Made by a program: the position numbers and the translations under genes
Notes under the pieces: model-generated
Told to the model about the DNA's origin: nothing
The model's input: the letters and a program-made list of their open reading frames with translations, nothing else
The model's database searches: none
From: Mucilaginibacter sp. UR6-1
Lineage (GTDB): Bacteria > Bacteroidota > Bacteroidia > Sphingobacteriales > Sphingobacteriaceae
Reading direction: 5' to 3'
NCBI RefSeq assembly: GCF_020880975.1
Contig: NZ_JAJIWP010000002.1
Location: 248,001 to 312,000, forward strand
Length of the DNA stretch: 64,000 nucleotides
Part shown: positions 9,656 to 19,581 of the stretch, one piece after another
Numbering within the stretch: the stretch's first letter is position 1
How the letters are laid out: each line of letters begins with the position of its first letter

Positions 9656-9671
9656 GATAAAACGTTTAATC
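9656..9671. promoter_or_regulatory. Second candidate operator, LacI-like palindrome
   Basis: GATAAAACGTTTAATC is an imperfect 16-bp palindrome (one mismatched pair) centred on the same AAACGTTT core. Its centre is 83 bp from the previous site. It may act with that site on the SusCD operon. Confidence 0.4.
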
Positions 9672-10040
9672 AATAAAATTTAATATTTATGTAACAAAAG
9701 CATAGCATTAACTGATTGTAGCTTAAATTTTATAGCAAAGCCTTAAAATCAATTGGCTATTTAAGGGATTTTATAATTTTCGTAATTTTATGAAGGGACT
9801 TACAGTCTTGATTTATGTAAAATATATCCGGTCGGGATAAATTGTTGTGTTAGGGTAAGTGAAATTCAATGCATTAATGAAATTTTAGTTTCATTTACAA
9901 TAAGTGTTATCATTTATATTATAACAGTTATTACATGTATTATAGTTTTGGGCAATACATTTGAGGCCGTATTATATAAATTGCGATGATTAATATAACC
10001 CTCCATCCATCGTAAACAGAACAACTAAATATCCAAATAA

Positions 10041-10319
10041 ATGATCACGATATATTACAAAGCAGGAAGCCATGATGTTACGGGCTGGAAAGAAAGACTG
10101 GACCGGATATCATTAAAATACGATTTTATTGACGACCATGATACAACAACACCACGGTTAGTTGATGGAGAAAAACAAGTAGAAGGCATAAAAGCTATTG
10201 ATGATTATATTGAAAGCCAGGAGCAATTTGTGAACGGATGGTACGAAGACCGCTGTGACCGTTATGACTTTGACCCTGATGCCCCGGTAAAGATAAGAGG
10301 CATCAACCAGGATGAATAG
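10041..10319 (+). CDS. Small protein with glutaredoxin-like pattern, no Cys pair
   Basis: The product is a 92-residue soluble protein. The order of elements (MITIYYKAG strand, an amphipathic helix, the YDFID strand, then TPRLVDGEKQVEGIKAIDDYIE) resembles a glutaredoxin/thioredoxin fold, including the cis-Pro position followed by a glycine-helix segment. The catalytic CxxC is absent; the only cysteine is near the C-terminus (DRCDRY). If the fold is right it is likely not a redox enzyme. The start codon at 10041 is the first ATG. The function is unknown. Confidence 0.65.
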   Translation: MITIYYKAGSHDVTGWKERLDRISLKYDFIDDHDTTTPRLVDGEKQVEGIKAIDDYIESQEQFVNGWYEDRCDRYDFDPDAPVKIRGINQDE

Positions 10320-10338
10320 CTTTTTTAATATCTGAAAA

Positions 10339-12639
10339 TCAATTATTTAGCAGTTGTGCCTGGGTTGCGGCAACCTCAACAGGAAACTTTAAAGTAATGG
10401 CCAGTCCGTTATTGTTTTTAATTGTAAAAGTACCTTTAAGTTGGGCTGTCAGGCCTTTTAAAAGTGTTAAACCAAGTGTATTCGTTCTTGTCAGATCAAA
10501 ATCGTTCGGCAGACCGATACCATCATCGCTGATTTGCATTTCTATGTATTGATCTTTTTGTTTAATGATGATCTTGATATTTCCGGTTCGGTTATTCGGA
10601 AAAGCGTATTTTAACGCATTGGTCACGGTTTCATTAAGTATAATGCCTACAGGGATGGCTTGTGATACGTCAAGAGATATATCATCAATATCGCAATCAA
10701 TTAAAATTTTATTAGTTGCTCTATTTAACGAACTATTTAATGAATCTATTAGTTCGTTTATATATATAGAAAGGTTTATCTCCGCTATATGATCCGTTCT
10801 GTATAACTGGTCATGTATCAATGCGATGGACTGAACCCGGTTCTGACTCTCTATTATAGCCTGCTGTGCCCGTTTATTATAAGTATACACTGATTGCGAC
10901 TGCAACAGGTTCATAACAATCTGAAGGTTGTTTCTTACCCTGTGGTTTACCTCCTTTAAAAGCAGGTCTTTTTCAACCAATAATTCATCCTTATCTTCTA
11001 AAAGTTCGTTCTTATCCTTTACCAGTTGTTGAAGGGCTGTGTTTTTTTGATCGATCTCTAACTTTTGCAGGGTGAGCAAAGCATTGCTGCGTTGCTTTAA
11101 CCTGTAACGGCTATAGCTTAAAACGGTAATTATTAAAAGCATTACTGAGCCCGCAATAGTTACTTTTTGAATAAGTTGATTGCGCTTTAGTTTAATATCA
11201 TTTATCTGTGCTTTTCGGGTAAGCAAGTCAATGTGCCTGCTTTTTTCCTGGGTTTCATTTTCAATATTCAATAATGATATTTGGTAGGTCTTTGCAATAT
11301 TTTCTATTGAGTCTTTGATCTCCTGCCCTTTAAGATAATGCCCGATAGCGGACTTCATATCACCTTTCAGCACAACCAATTTGTAATAGCGGTTTTCAGC
11401 CGTTCTGATACCTGATATATAGTTCAGTTTATGTGCCATGGCGGCATACAAATCAGTATAATGATAAGCCTGTTTCGCCTGGTTAGTTTCTGAATAATAA
11501 TTGGCAAGCGAATTATAGGCATTCATGATATCTGTAACATTGTGCGGAGGAATTCCTGCCAGCAGTTCCTTAACTTCCCTTGCATATTCGTCGGCCTTTG
11601 CAAAACGTTTTGCATAGGCCAGGTTGTTCAAAAAATCCACGTTTACGGAGAGCCTGTCCAGATCACTGTAAGCGCGGCTTTTCATATCATTAAGTATGTT
11701 TAAAGCTTTTGACAGGTTGTTTGTATGCGTATATTCTGTTGCCAATGCAGATGAAGCTACATTGATATAGTTCCGGTTATTATAACGTTTTGCTACCCTT
11801 AATGCCTCGGTAGAATATGGAATAGCCCGGGCATAACTTTGCATTTTACTATAGGTTAACGCGATAGAATGGTTAATGCCGCAAAATTGTAAAGTGGTAT
11901 CCCTAACTTCCCTGGCAGTTTTAAGCGCCAGCAGGTTATACTTTAAAGCATTAGGGTAGTCGTTTAATTCGTATGATCTCCTGCCGATATGCCAGTAAAT
12001 ACCTTCAACGGTTCTGCGGCTAACACCTTTTCCTAAATTTAAAGCCTCAAAAAGTAATTTTAGTCCCTCAGTAGTTCGGTCTGCCTGAAATAGCAGATCC
12101 GCGTTTGCTGTCAGTAAAAAGGAAAGCCATAGTGCATTGCTGTTTTTCCTGAATATAGCTATTGCCTTGTTGATATAGTATATCCTGTTACTAAGGCTTA
12201 CAGGGTCAGTAACAGGATAGTATTGAGCGATAAGGTGATATGATCTTGCCTGGCCATCACTATTCCGGTTTTTTTGCGAAAAAGCAAGTGCGTTCTCGGC
12301 GGTCTTTAAACCGGTTTCCCGGTCATTGCGTTCGTAAAAAGTTTCCGCGCTGAGCAGCATTGAATTGATGATTCCGAAATGATAATTAAGCTTGCGGCTG
12401 AGAGTTGCGGCCTGGGCTGCAAAATTAATTGCCGAATCAATGTCCTTTTTACCCTTTGTAGGTTTATAGATCATTAAATGCCCTATGGCAAGTTGTAGCT
12501 GAACTTTATTGGTATCATTAATACTTGTTGATAATTTTTGCCTTAGCACGGGCAATGGCAACTCATCCAGGTAACTGGTTTGCGCCTGTGTTGATATTGT
12601 AATAAGCAGCAAGAAAAGGCACAGCAGCGCGTTTTTCAT
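10339..12639 (-). CDS. TPR-containing sensor histidine kinase (HisKA_2 type)
   Basis: The product is a 766-residue kinase. It has a signal peptide (about 1-20), a periplasmic array of TPR-like helical repeats (about 25-460), a transmembrane helix near residue 500 (VTIAGSVMLLIITVL), a coiled coil, a HisKA_2 dimerisation/phosphoacceptor domain (LLKEVNHRVRNNLQIVMNLL, His in NHRVRN), and an HATPase_c domain with N box NETVTNALKYAF and G boxes DDGIGL and NTLGLTLL. The kinase has no receiver. The divergent sigma-54 response regulator at 12996 is the obvious partner by position. The ligand is unknown. Confidence 0.92.
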   Translation of the reverse strand: MKNALLCLFLLLITISTQAQTSYLDELPLPVLRQKLSTSINDTNKVQLQLAIGHLMIYKPTKGKKDIDSAINFAAQAATLSRKLNYHFGIINSMLLSAETFYERNDRETGLKTAENALAFSQKNRNSDGQARSYHLIAQYYPVTDPVSLSNRIYYINKAIAIFRKNSNALWLSFLLTANADLLFQADRTTEGLKLLFEALNLGKGVSRRTVEGIYWHIGRRSYELNDYPNALKYNLLALKTAREVRDTTLQFCGINHSIALTYSKMQSYARAIPYSTEALRVAKRYNNRNYINVASSALATEYTHTNNLSKALNILNDMKSRAYSDLDRLSVNVDFLNNLAYAKRFAKADEYAREVKELLAGIPPHNVTDIMNAYNSLANYYSETNQAKQAYHYTDLYAAMAHKLNYISGIRTAENRYYKLVVLKGDMKSAIGHYLKGQEIKDSIENIAKTYQISLLNIENETQEKSRHIDLLTRKAQINDIKLKRNQLIQKVTIAGSVMLLIITVLSYSRYRLKQRSNALLTLQKLEIDQKNTALQQLVKDKNELLEDKDELLVEKDLLLKEVNHRVRNNLQIVMNLLQSQSVYTYNKRAQQAIIESQNRVQSIALIHDQLYRTDHIAEINLSIYINELIDSLNSSLNRATNKILIDCDIDDISLDVSQAIPVGIILNETVTNALKYAFPNNRTGNIKIIIKQKDQYIEMQISDDGIGLPNDFDLTRTNTLGLTLLKGLTAQLKGTFTIKNNNGLAITLKFPVEVAATQAQLLNN

Positions 12640-12995
12640 TAGAGGTTTAATTACAAGTTCAAAAATTCAGGGATTTTGTTTTGCTAAGATAATATATAAT
12701 AAAACAGCATAAGCAAAAGAATAATGTTTATCAGCAACAAACTGCAATTTATACGCCGTTTAAAACATTTATAATATTCCGGCCGCTATCCTGTTCCTGA
12801 TCCGGCTTAAAGACTGCGGAGTTTTCTGATTGAATTTAGGATAGGTTAACTAATTGAATCTAAGAAAGCAACTTTATTTCCATTGGTGTATATAGCGTGG
12901 AGCGGTGCAGCCATTGCAGCCATTATAGTACATATTCAGTATATTCGTTAACTGAGATTTTTAAAGGCCTATAGTACTTGAGAGGTTATAATGCT
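12640..12995. other. 356-nt divergent intergenic region
   Basis: This is the shared promoter region of the divergent kinase and response-regulator genes. No convincing TTG/TAnnTTTG pair or sigma-54 GG-N10-GC box was recognised by eye, and no small gene was seen. Confidence 0.5.
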
Positions 12996-14960
12996 ATGAG
13001 TAAAAACATACTTATTGTTGAGGACGAATTTGTGGTTGCCAATGGGTTAAGGTTGACTCTGGAAAAGGCCGGCTACAGCGTAAACGGTATAGCAACATCT
13101 GCTGACGATGCAGACAGGATGTTGCATGCGCAGGCCGCAGACCTTGTTTTATTGGACATCGGCTTAAACGGTAAGCAAACAGGCATTGATCTGGCCAGGA
13201 AATTAAGGGCGGATAATATCGCTTTCATTTATTTGTCTGCCAACTCCGGTCAAAAAGTTTTGGAGCAGGCAAAAGCTACAGAACCATACGGGTTTTTGGT
13301 TAAGCCCTATCGGGAAAAGGATTTGTTGATTATGCTGGATATTGCCTGGTACCGCCACAGGCACAGTCTTGAATCGAGGTTACGCAATGAAGAGTTATTG
13401 CAAAAGCAACTCAGGGAGATAGCAAAAGACAGGTTGGATGCGCAACTTAAGCTATCTTTGATAGCCAGGGCGTTACAGGCCCATATTCCGTTTGATCTGT
13501 TCATATTCGGGCAAAGGCCTGTACGGCAATCTTTAATTATGGATACTGTCTATCTGCGAACAGGTTTTGATGAATATCAGCTTGTGGGAGAGCAAGGCAT
13601 CAGCAACAATAAAGGCCAGCAACACAGTTTGCTTTCCCGGATCATAGGCAATGATATTACAGATGCTGACGAACCCGTTTTTCGTCATGACCTTATTGGA
13701 AGCGATACTGATGCCGGGTCAGTAGAAAAAGAGTTGTTTGATCGTTTTAAGGTACAGTCGTATCTTGTTTTTCCGCTAAGCTCAGATGGCAGCAGCACTG
13801 CATATTGTTATTTTTACAGCCGCCAACCCCAAATTTACAATCCGGGGCATATTGACCTGCTGAACCGCTTAAAACCATGCATCACAAAAGTTATTGCAGA
13901 CATAACCGATCAGCAAACACGGCAAAATAGCCCGCTGATGCCCGATAGTGAGCAACAGCTTAATAATGCTCATACAGGCTTTTCGGGTATAATTGGACGG
14001 CACCCCCTGCTGCTGGCCGCGCTTGATATGGCCTTGCAGGTAGCTCCTTATAATACATCAGTGCTTATTCTTGGTGAAAGCGGTACCGGCAAAGAAAGGG
14101 TTGCGCAGGCCATACACAATATCTCACCACGAAAGAGCGGCCCTTTCATCAAGGTAAATTGTGCTGCCATCCCCGGCGCGTTGGTAGAATCTGAACTATT
14201 CGGGCACGAAAAAGGAGCTTTTACGGGCGCTGTAGAAAAAAGACCGGGCAGATTTGAGCAGGCAGATGGCGGTACTATTTTTTTAGATGAAATAGGCGAA
14301 TTGCCGCTGGAAATTCAGGTTAAATTGCTGCGGGTATTACAGGAAAAGGAAATAGATACTATAGGTGGCAAGTCATCCAAAAAGGTAGATGTGCGGGTAG
14401 TAGCAGCAACCAGCCGAAACCTTGAGAAAGAGGTAGCGGCAGGTAACTTCAGGCTCGATCTGTATTATCGCCTCAATGTATTCCCGATCACATTGCCGCC
14501 GCTATGTGATCGTCAAAGCGATATACCGGCATTGGCCTGCTTTTTTGCGGATAAGTTTTGCAGAGAGTTCAATAAAAAATTTACCGGTGTAGCGCAGTCT
14601 ATGCTGGATGAAATGTTGAGTTATAACTGGCCGGGCAACATCCGCGAACTGGAGAATGTGGTTGAACGTTCAGTAATTTTACATGAAGAAGGAACCGAAC
14701 TGGAGTTAAAGCGCAGCCTGCCGGTAGCAGCAGCCAATGTTGCGGTTACGGCCGGCTTGGGCACATTTGATGATGTTAAACAGGTGCAGCGTGAAACAGA
14801 GCGCGTTTATATCATATCCATACTCAAAAAAGCGGGGGGCAGGATCCGCGGGGCGAACGGGGCCGCTGAGCTGCTGAACATCAAACCCACCACCCTTGAA
14901 TCAAAAATGGCTAAACTTGGTATCAAAAAGGAAGATATACCGGGCGCAGGTAATGCCTGA
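12996..14960 (+). CDS. Sigma-54-dependent response regulator (REC-AAA+-Fis)
   Basis: The product is a 654-residue NtrC-type activator. An upstream in-frame TTG at 12978 exists, but the ATG at 12996 starts directly at the receiver and follows a purine-rich GAGG. Domains: receiver at about 1-120 (VEDEF acidic pocket, phospho-Asp in LVLLDIG, Lys in LVKPY), a GAF-like sensory segment at about 155-310, an AAA+ ATPase at about 330-565 with Walker A GESGTGKE, the sigma-54 contact loop GAFTGA and Walker [11 protein letters not shown], and a C-terminal Fis-type helix-turn-helix ([17 protein letters not shown]). All catalytic motifs are intact. It probably answers the divergent TPR kinase. Confidence 0.94.
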   Translation: MSKNILIVEDEFVVANGLRLTLEKAGYSVNGIATSADDADRMLHAQAADLVLLDIGLNGKQTGIDLARKLRADNIAFIYLSANSGQKVLEQAKATEPYGFLVKPYREKDLLIMLDIAWYRHRHSLESRLRNEELLQKQLREIAKDRLDAQLKLSLIARALQAHIPFDLFIFGQRPVRQSLIMDTVYLRTGFDEYQLVGEQGISNNKGQQHSLLSRIIGNDITDADEPVFRHDLIGSDTDAGSVEKELFDRFKVQSYLVFPLSSDGSSTAYCYFYSRQPQIYNPGHIDLLNRLKPCITKVIADITDQQTRQNSPLMPDSEQQLNNAHTGFSGIIGRHPLLLAALDMALQVAPYNTSVLILGESGTGKERVAQAIHNISPRKSGPFIKVNCAAIPGALVESELFGHEKGAFTGAVEKRPGRFEQADGGTIFLDEIGELPLEIQVKLLRVLQEKEIDTIGGKSSKKVDVRVVAATSRNLEKEVAAGNFRLDLYYRLNVFPITLPPLCDRQSDIPALACFFADKFCREFNKKFTGVAQSMLDEMLSYNWPGNIRELENVVERSVILHEEGTELELKRSLPVAAANVAVTAGLGTFDDVKQVQRETERVYIISILKKAGGRIRGANGAAELLNIKPTTLESKMAKLGIKKEDIPGAGNA

Positions 14961-15190
14961 TTTTAAACAGCATTACTTTGTTTGAGGCAGGCAATTAACT
15001 CTGAAAATAGCCGTCTGCCTCCGATGTTTTAGGAGAACCACCCAGCCAACTCCATTAATTTCGGAGTGGATGTATTTGAATGGATTTATATGTTAAAATG
15101 CAAGTTGTTGATTTTCATTTTATTATAAGTATTTTTTCCTGATAGTTATTTATTGGCGGTAGTTGGCATGTTATTAATGCCTGCTACCGT

Positions 15191-16045
15191 ATGGAACACA
15201 CTTACAACCTTAAAACCTCCACTTTTCTTAACCGCAGCGGCCAGCATATATTTTATCGCAACTGGATACCGGGTGATGGCAAACCCAAAGGAATAGTTAT
15301 CATCATTCATGGTCTGAACGCTCACAGCGGGTATTATCATAGCTTTGCTTTACAGTTGGTTGATATTAATTACCAGGTGTATGCCATTGATCTCCGGGGC
15401 AGGGGGCGGTCACAAGGTGAACGCTATTACATCTCTGATTATAATGATATTTTAAATGATATTGACCAATTGGTTGATATTGCAAAAGGCACCGATCCAT
15501 CCCTGCCCGTGTTTATGCTGGGGCACAGTGCCGGTGGGGTGTTCGCCTCCGTTTATGCAGTACAGCATCAGGAAAAGCTTGATGGACTGATCTGTGAAAG
15601 TTTTGCCTTCCATCTCCCGGCACCAGCCTTTGCCCTCGCCACTATAAAGCTGCTCAGCTACATTTTTCCTCACCTGAGGTTGGTTAAACTAAACAATGCC
15701 GACTTTTCTCGCGACCCGGCCATGGTATATAAATTGAACAGCGATCCTTTATTGGCCGATGAAAAACAACCGGCCAAAACAATGCAGCAATTACTTCTTG
15801 CAGGCGGGTATCTGAAAAATAACATGTCAGTTATCCGTGTTCCTGTTCTCATCCTCCACGGGCTGGCCGATAAAGCCACCAAACCGGGCGGAAGTGAATA
15901 TTTTATGGAGAAGGTATCCTCAGCAGATAAGCAACTAAAGTTATATGAGGGGCATTACCATGATCTTTTGAATGATAAAGATAAAGGGATCGTGATCAGC
16001 GATATTAAACAGTGGCTGAATGAAAGGGCGCCGGTGCCTGTGTAG
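15191..16045 (+). CDS. Alpha/beta hydrolase, monoacylglycerol-lipase-like
   Basis: The product is a 284-residue cytosolic serine hydrolase of the Hydrolase_4 (monoglyceride lipase) type. Visible motifs are the oxyanion region IIIHGLNAHSGYY, DLRGRGRSQGERYY, the nucleophile elbow GHSAGG, the acid in LHGLADKATKP and the catalytic His in YEGHYHDLL. Lysophospholipid or monoacylglycerol hydrolysis is the usual family activity; the real substrate is not shown. It is followed by a LysR gene in the same direction. Confidence 0.88.
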   Translation: MEHTYNLKTSTFLNRSGQHIFYRNWIPGDGKPKGIVIIIHGLNAHSGYYHSFALQLVDINYQVYAIDLRGRGRSQGERYYISDYNDILNDIDQLVDIAKGTDPSLPVFMLGHSAGGVFASVYAVQHQEKLDGLICESFAFHLPAPAFALATIKLLSYIFPHLRLVKLNNADFSRDPAMVYKLNSDPLLADEKQPAKTMQQLLLAGGYLKNNMSVIRVPVLILHGLADKATKPGGSEYFMEKVSSADKQLKLYEGHYHDLLNDKDKGIVISDIKQWLNERAPVPV

Positions 16046-16142
16046 TAAGTATCGTTTTATCCGCCTTAAGTTACTCACCATGGTTGCATGGTAAAAGCAT
16101 ATCTATTTACAATTTATATATAAAACCTAATCAATTAAAATT

Positions 16143-17057
16143 ATGCTCAACCTTGAATGGCTCAGAACTTTTAAAGTGATATATGAAGCAGGTTCGCTGT
16201 CAGCCGCGGCCCAGGTGCTGTTTATTTCACAGCCCGGTGTTAGCCTGCATTTAAACTCTCTCGAAGCTTATACCGGCTATCGGCTTTTTGACCGCGATAC
16301 ACGCAATATGCTACCTACCGATAAAGGCACCATGCTTTACCACTACGTGATTGACTCCATTGGCCGGCTCGAGGAGGCTGAACAAATGTTTCAGCGGCGG
16401 TCAAAAATTGAAAAACCGACCATAAGCGTAGGTATGTATTTTGAAACCTTTCAGCATACGCTCGAGGCTCATGTAGCGCAGTTGCCTTTTAACCTGATCG
16501 CTCATTTCGGAGATTCTCCGCAAATTGTGCAGGAGTTACAAAATGGCACGCTTGACCTGATTCTTACACCTCATAAAAACCAGCAAAATAACCTGGAATT
16601 TACCCCGTTTTCGCAAGAGCGCCTGATCCTGGTATGCGGCAGCAATACGCCTGTGGAGAAATTGGAAGAGCTGGCCATCATAAGTAATAAAAGCAAGATA
16701 ATGGACTGGCTGGGTAAACAAACCTGGTATACTACCGCTGATATGGACCCTTTGAAAAAGTTTTGGCATAAAAGTTTTGATAAAATGCCGGGCTTTAAGC
16801 CAAATTTTGTGCTTCCGTATTTCAGTTCTATCCTGCGTTGTTTGAGAAATGGTTGCGGGTTTGCCGTAATACCCGATTTTTTGTGCCGTAAGGACTTATG
16901 CGAAGAAACCATCCGTATTGCCTGGGAGGATGATAAGCCGCTTGAACAGGTACTTTATTTCGGCAAGCGTAAGAATGCCTATTATGCAGGTGAACTGAAA
17001 CAGTTAGAAGAACTTTTGATAAAAAACTGGGTAAGCGGTAAGCCAAATTACGCTTAG
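16143..17057 (+). CDS. LysR-family transcriptional regulator
   Basis: The product is a 304-residue LysR-type regulator with an N-terminal winged helix-turn-helix (LEWLRTFKVIYEAGSLSAAA, QVLFISQPGVSLHLNSLEAY) and a C-terminal periplasmic-binding-like effector domain from about residue 90. Its targets may be the surrounding hydrolase/exporter genes, several of which carry TGATAA/TTATCA inverted repeats upstream. It ends in a strong terminator shared with the convergent ABM gene. Confidence 0.92.
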   Translation: MLNLEWLRTFKVIYEAGSLSAAAQVLFISQPGVSLHLNSLEAYTGYRLFDRDTRNMLPTDKGTMLYHYVIDSIGRLEEAEQMFQRRSKIEKPTISVGMYFETFQHTLEAHVAQLPFNLIAHFGDSPQIVQELQNGTLDLILTPHKNQQNNLEFTPFSQERLILVCGSNTPVEKLEELAIISNKSKIMDWLGKQTWYTTADMDPLKKFWHKSFDKMPGFKPNFVLPYFSSILRCLRNGCGFAVIPDFLCRKDLCEETIRIAWEDDKPLEQVLYFGKRKNAYYAGELKQLEELLIKNWVSGKPNYA

Positions 17058-17074
17058 GTAACATGCATTAAAAA

Positions 17075-17126
17075 TAATGCCCGGTGTTACGGTTCTGATT
17101 ATTCATGAACGTAACACCGGGCATTA
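17075..17126. terminator. Bidirectional terminator, 17-bp perfect stem
   Basis: TAATGCCCGGTGTTACG (17075-17091) is perfectly complementary to 17110-17126, with an 18-nt loop. It lies between the convergent LysR and ABM genes. Confidence 0.85.
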
Positions 17127-17161
17127 CTGCATTTGATAAGACACTAAATACATGGCGCGTT

Positions 17162-17464
17162 TTAGCGTATGATGGGCGTGGTAGTGATCACCTCGCGCGA
17201 TTCAAGCAGCGGAACGATCTTACCCAGCATCAACCGTTTAAAATGCGCTGACGACTGATGTATCATTTGCGAAGTTTCATTCAAATATCCCTCAAAAAGT
17301 ATGATCGTATTGGCATCGCTGTTACACTGATGTGCCTTGTAAAACAAGTTGCCGTTCTCCAAAACACTTTGTGTGGCTACCTTGCTCAGCAAATCGAACA
17401 CGGTATCAAAATGGCCGTTCTTAACGCGCCATTTTGAAAATATATGGATTGGTTTTCCGTTCAT
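17162..17464 (-). CDS. Antibiotic-biosynthesis-monooxygenase (ABM) domain protein
   Basis: The product is a 100-residue single-domain ferredoxin-like protein of the ABM superfamily. The pattern is IHIFSKWRVKNGHFDTVFDLL, a central FYKAHQCNSDANTIILFEGYLNE strand pair, and a helix ending HFKRLMLGKIVPLL. Members are small dimeric monooxygenases or quinol-modifying proteins. It lies 40 nt downstream of a hydrolase gene on the same strand and may form an operon with it and the MFS gene. Confidence 0.8.
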   Translation of the reverse strand: MNGKPIHIFSKWRVKNGHFDTVFDLLSKVATQSVLENGNLFYKAHQCNSDANTIILFEGYLNETSQMIHQSSAHFKRLMLGKIVPLLESREVITTTPIIR

Positions 17465-17504
17465 AAAAATCAGGTTAAAAGTTTAGCCCGCTTACCATCA
17501 ATAT

Positions 17505-18314
17505 TTATTTTTCACCGGCTGCCTGCAATATCAGTTGAGCAACTTTTTGCGGTTGCGAAAGCATAACTACGTGGCTCGCCGGTACAGAAATAGTAGTAGC
17601 GCGTATCTTTTTAGCTGTTTCGCGTTCAATATCAGGGGCGATGGTTTTATCGTTCTCAGCAACTACGTAAAAGCTGGGTTTGTTTTTCCAGGCCGGGTTG
17701 GTAATGGCAGCCGTAAACGCGCTGAAGTGAAAGCGGCCTTGTCCCGCTGCTATCAGCTTAGCTTCATATAGCGGCAGATCCTGCGCGAAGTATTTGATCA
17801 CCGCGTCTTCTTTCATGCGTATATACCCGTCAGATACTATAGGCTCGGCCAAACCCGGTACGTTGGGAATTTTCCTGATCTCGTGTGCTTCTTTTTCGAT
17901 GCTTTGTACGCTTTGGCCTTCATCGGGCGCGTAGGCGGCAACATATACCAATGCAGTAACCTTGTCGTTATTACCCGCTTGGGTTATTACTGCACCGCCG
18001 TATGAATGGCCTACAAGTACCACCTTTCCGGGTGCTTCAGCAATAGCCCTTTGTGTAAAAGCTACATCATCAGTTAACGAAGTAAGCGGGTTTTGCACAG
18101 CAATGGTTTGGTAGCCCTTTTTTTGCAGAATAGGAATTACCTTATTCCAGGATGATCCGTCGGCAAAGGCACCATGTACCAGTACAATGGTCGGTTTACC
18201 GTCGTCAATAGATTTGTCAAGGCTTTTGATCAAGTCATACTTTAGCTTGAAGGACATGCACACAACCGCCAATCCAATGGCGGCAATGAGGGCTGATCTT
18301 GTTTTCATTTTCAT
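17505..18314 (-). CDS. Alpha/beta hydrolase, secreted or periplasmic
   Basis: The product is 269 residues from the start at 18314 (MKMKTRSALIAAIGLAVVCMSF), chosen because it gives a signal or anchor peptide and does not run into the MFS gene; an upstream in-frame start at 18419 would overlap that gene. Motifs: VLVHGAFADGSSW, the nucleophile elbow GHSYGG, the acid near VAENDKTI and His in PASHVVMLS. This resembles the Abhydrolase_6 'EstC/methylketone synthase-like' group. The MFS exporter gene ends 19 nt upstream, so the two are probably co-transcribed. Confidence 0.88.
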   Translation of the reverse strand: MKMKTRSALIAAIGLAVVCMSFKLKYDLIKSLDKSIDDGKPTIVLVHGAFADGSSWNKVIPILQKKGYQTIAVQNPLTSLTDDVAFTQRAIAEAPGKVVLVGHSYGGAVITQAGNNDKVTALVYVAAYAPDEGQSVQSIEKEAHEIRKIPNVPGLAEPIVSDGYIRMKEDAVIKYFAQDLPLYEAKLIAAGQGRFHFSAFTAAITNPAWKNKPSFYVVAENDKTIAPDIERETAKKIRATTISVPASHVVMLSQPQKVAQLILQAAGEK

Positions 18315-18333
18315 AACAATTAATATAGAGTGA

Positions 18334-19548
18334 TTAAATTTTTTGAAGTTTTTGATGCATGCCGGCGCGGATAAAATGGCCTCTGCTTTTGAGGTGTATA
18401 GCCGGTTGCCGCCAAACAAGGCGTGAAACCACCGCCAGTGCCATCACCAGCACCACCAAAAAGGCCATAGCCGCGCCCATATGGATATCAAGCAACGCAA
18501 TAATTATCAAAGGGCCGCTGCCATATCCTGCAAATAGCACCGCGCTGCCCGTAGCCAATGGCTTTACAGAAGCAGGCATTCTTAGTATGCCGATGAAAAT
18601 GGGTTGCGAACAACTGAAGCCGACAGACATGGCCGCCAGCAAGCACTCTGCAAGCCATAAGGGCAGGTTGGTCATCAGTATAATAAGGCCGGCAATGGTT
18701 AAGCCTAACCCGGCATACAAAATTTTTAGCACCCTGGTATCAAGGTGATAGCGATACAGCATAAAGGTGACCGCCAGGCCAGGCAAGCCAAATACCATCA
18801 GATCGTTAGCGATGTGATACTCGTTTTGACCGTATTGTACTGTAAAGTAGTTGCTGATCCAAACAAATACCCCCGAATGAAAAATGCCAGTTAGGTAAAC
18901 GAAAAGATAGATGTACCTGCTTTTCCAAATTATTCTAAAAATATCAGTTGCCTTATGAGTTGGGTTTTGTAACTCCACCATAACCTTTCCGCGCTTTTTG
19001 TTTAAGCAGGCAGCCAGGATCAACATGGCTGTAAGTATTGCGATGATATGGTATAGTATCCGCCATCCCGCGAGCGCGTTTATCCATCCCCCGAGGCTTG
19101 GTCCGAAGGTCATACCCGCGCCTAATGCGAACATCACCATGATCAAGCTTCCTAAAGCTCCGCTTTTTTTACCTGCCGGGGCCAGCATCAGCGCGGATGG
19201 CAGCATCATACCTGTACCCAAACCGGTAAATGCCCTGATCAGCAAAAAGGCTTCAGCGGAGCGGGCCAGACTAAGCAATAAGGCGCCGGCGCATAACCAA
19301 ATTAATGATAGCATGAACCATTGCTGTAATTTCATAAAATGATGAAATAGCACCATGGCTGCTGCAGCCAGCGCGAAGCACAGGGCAAAAACAGGAATAG
19401 CAAAAGCCGTTAAAGTGGAATTGAACTCCCTGGTTAGCGTTGGTTGCAACGGGGCAACACCATAGGCGTAAACCATGAGCAGCAGGCAGGCTATACCCGG
19501 TATTTGTTTGGGGATTTGAACGAAACTTTTTGTAAGTAAATGCTGCAT
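18334..19548 (-). CDS. MFS transporter
   Basis: The product is a 404-residue integral membrane protein with about 12 predicted helices. It shows the MFS pattern in the first half (LLIRAFTGLGTGMMLPSALML, ALGAGMTFGPSLGGWI) and a charged central loop (LNKKRGKVMVELQNPTHK). It resembles CynX/drug-exporter-type permeases; the substrate is not evident. It heads a likely operon with the hydrolase and ABM genes, next to the LysR regulator. Confidence 0.9.
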   Translation of the reverse strand: MQHLLTKSFVQIPKQIPGIACLLLMVYAYGVAPLQPTLTREFNSTLTAFAIPVFALCFALAAAAMVLFHHFMKLQQWFMLSLIWLCAGALLLSLARSAEAFLLIRAFTGLGTGMMLPSALMLAPAGKKSGALGSLIMVMFALGAGMTFGPSLGGWINALAGWRILYHIIAILTAMLILAACLNKKRGKVMVELQNPTHKATDIFRIIWKSRYIYLFVYLTGIFHSGVFVWISNYFTVQYGQNEYHIANDLMVFGLPGLAVTFMLYRYHLDTRVLKILYAGLGLTIAGLIILMTNLPLWLAECLLAAMSVGFSCSQPIFIGILRMPASVKPLATGSAVLFAGYGSGPLIIIALLDIHMGAAMAFLVVLVMALAVVSRLVWRQPAIHLKSRGHFIRAGMHQKLQKI

Positions 19549-19581
19549 TGTTTGAGTTGGTTAGCCATTGATATTTGGCTA

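Larger units (their letters stand above)
9253..10040. other. 788-nt intergenic region, divergent control region
   Basis: This A/T-rich stretch separates the minus-strand SusCD operon from the plus-strand small gene at 10041. No open frame here looks coding. It holds two LacI-like palindromes (listed separately) and a -7-like element TAGTTTTG at 9943-9950 pointing to the plus strand, without a convincing TTG partner. Nothing else was recognised. Confidence 0.6.
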
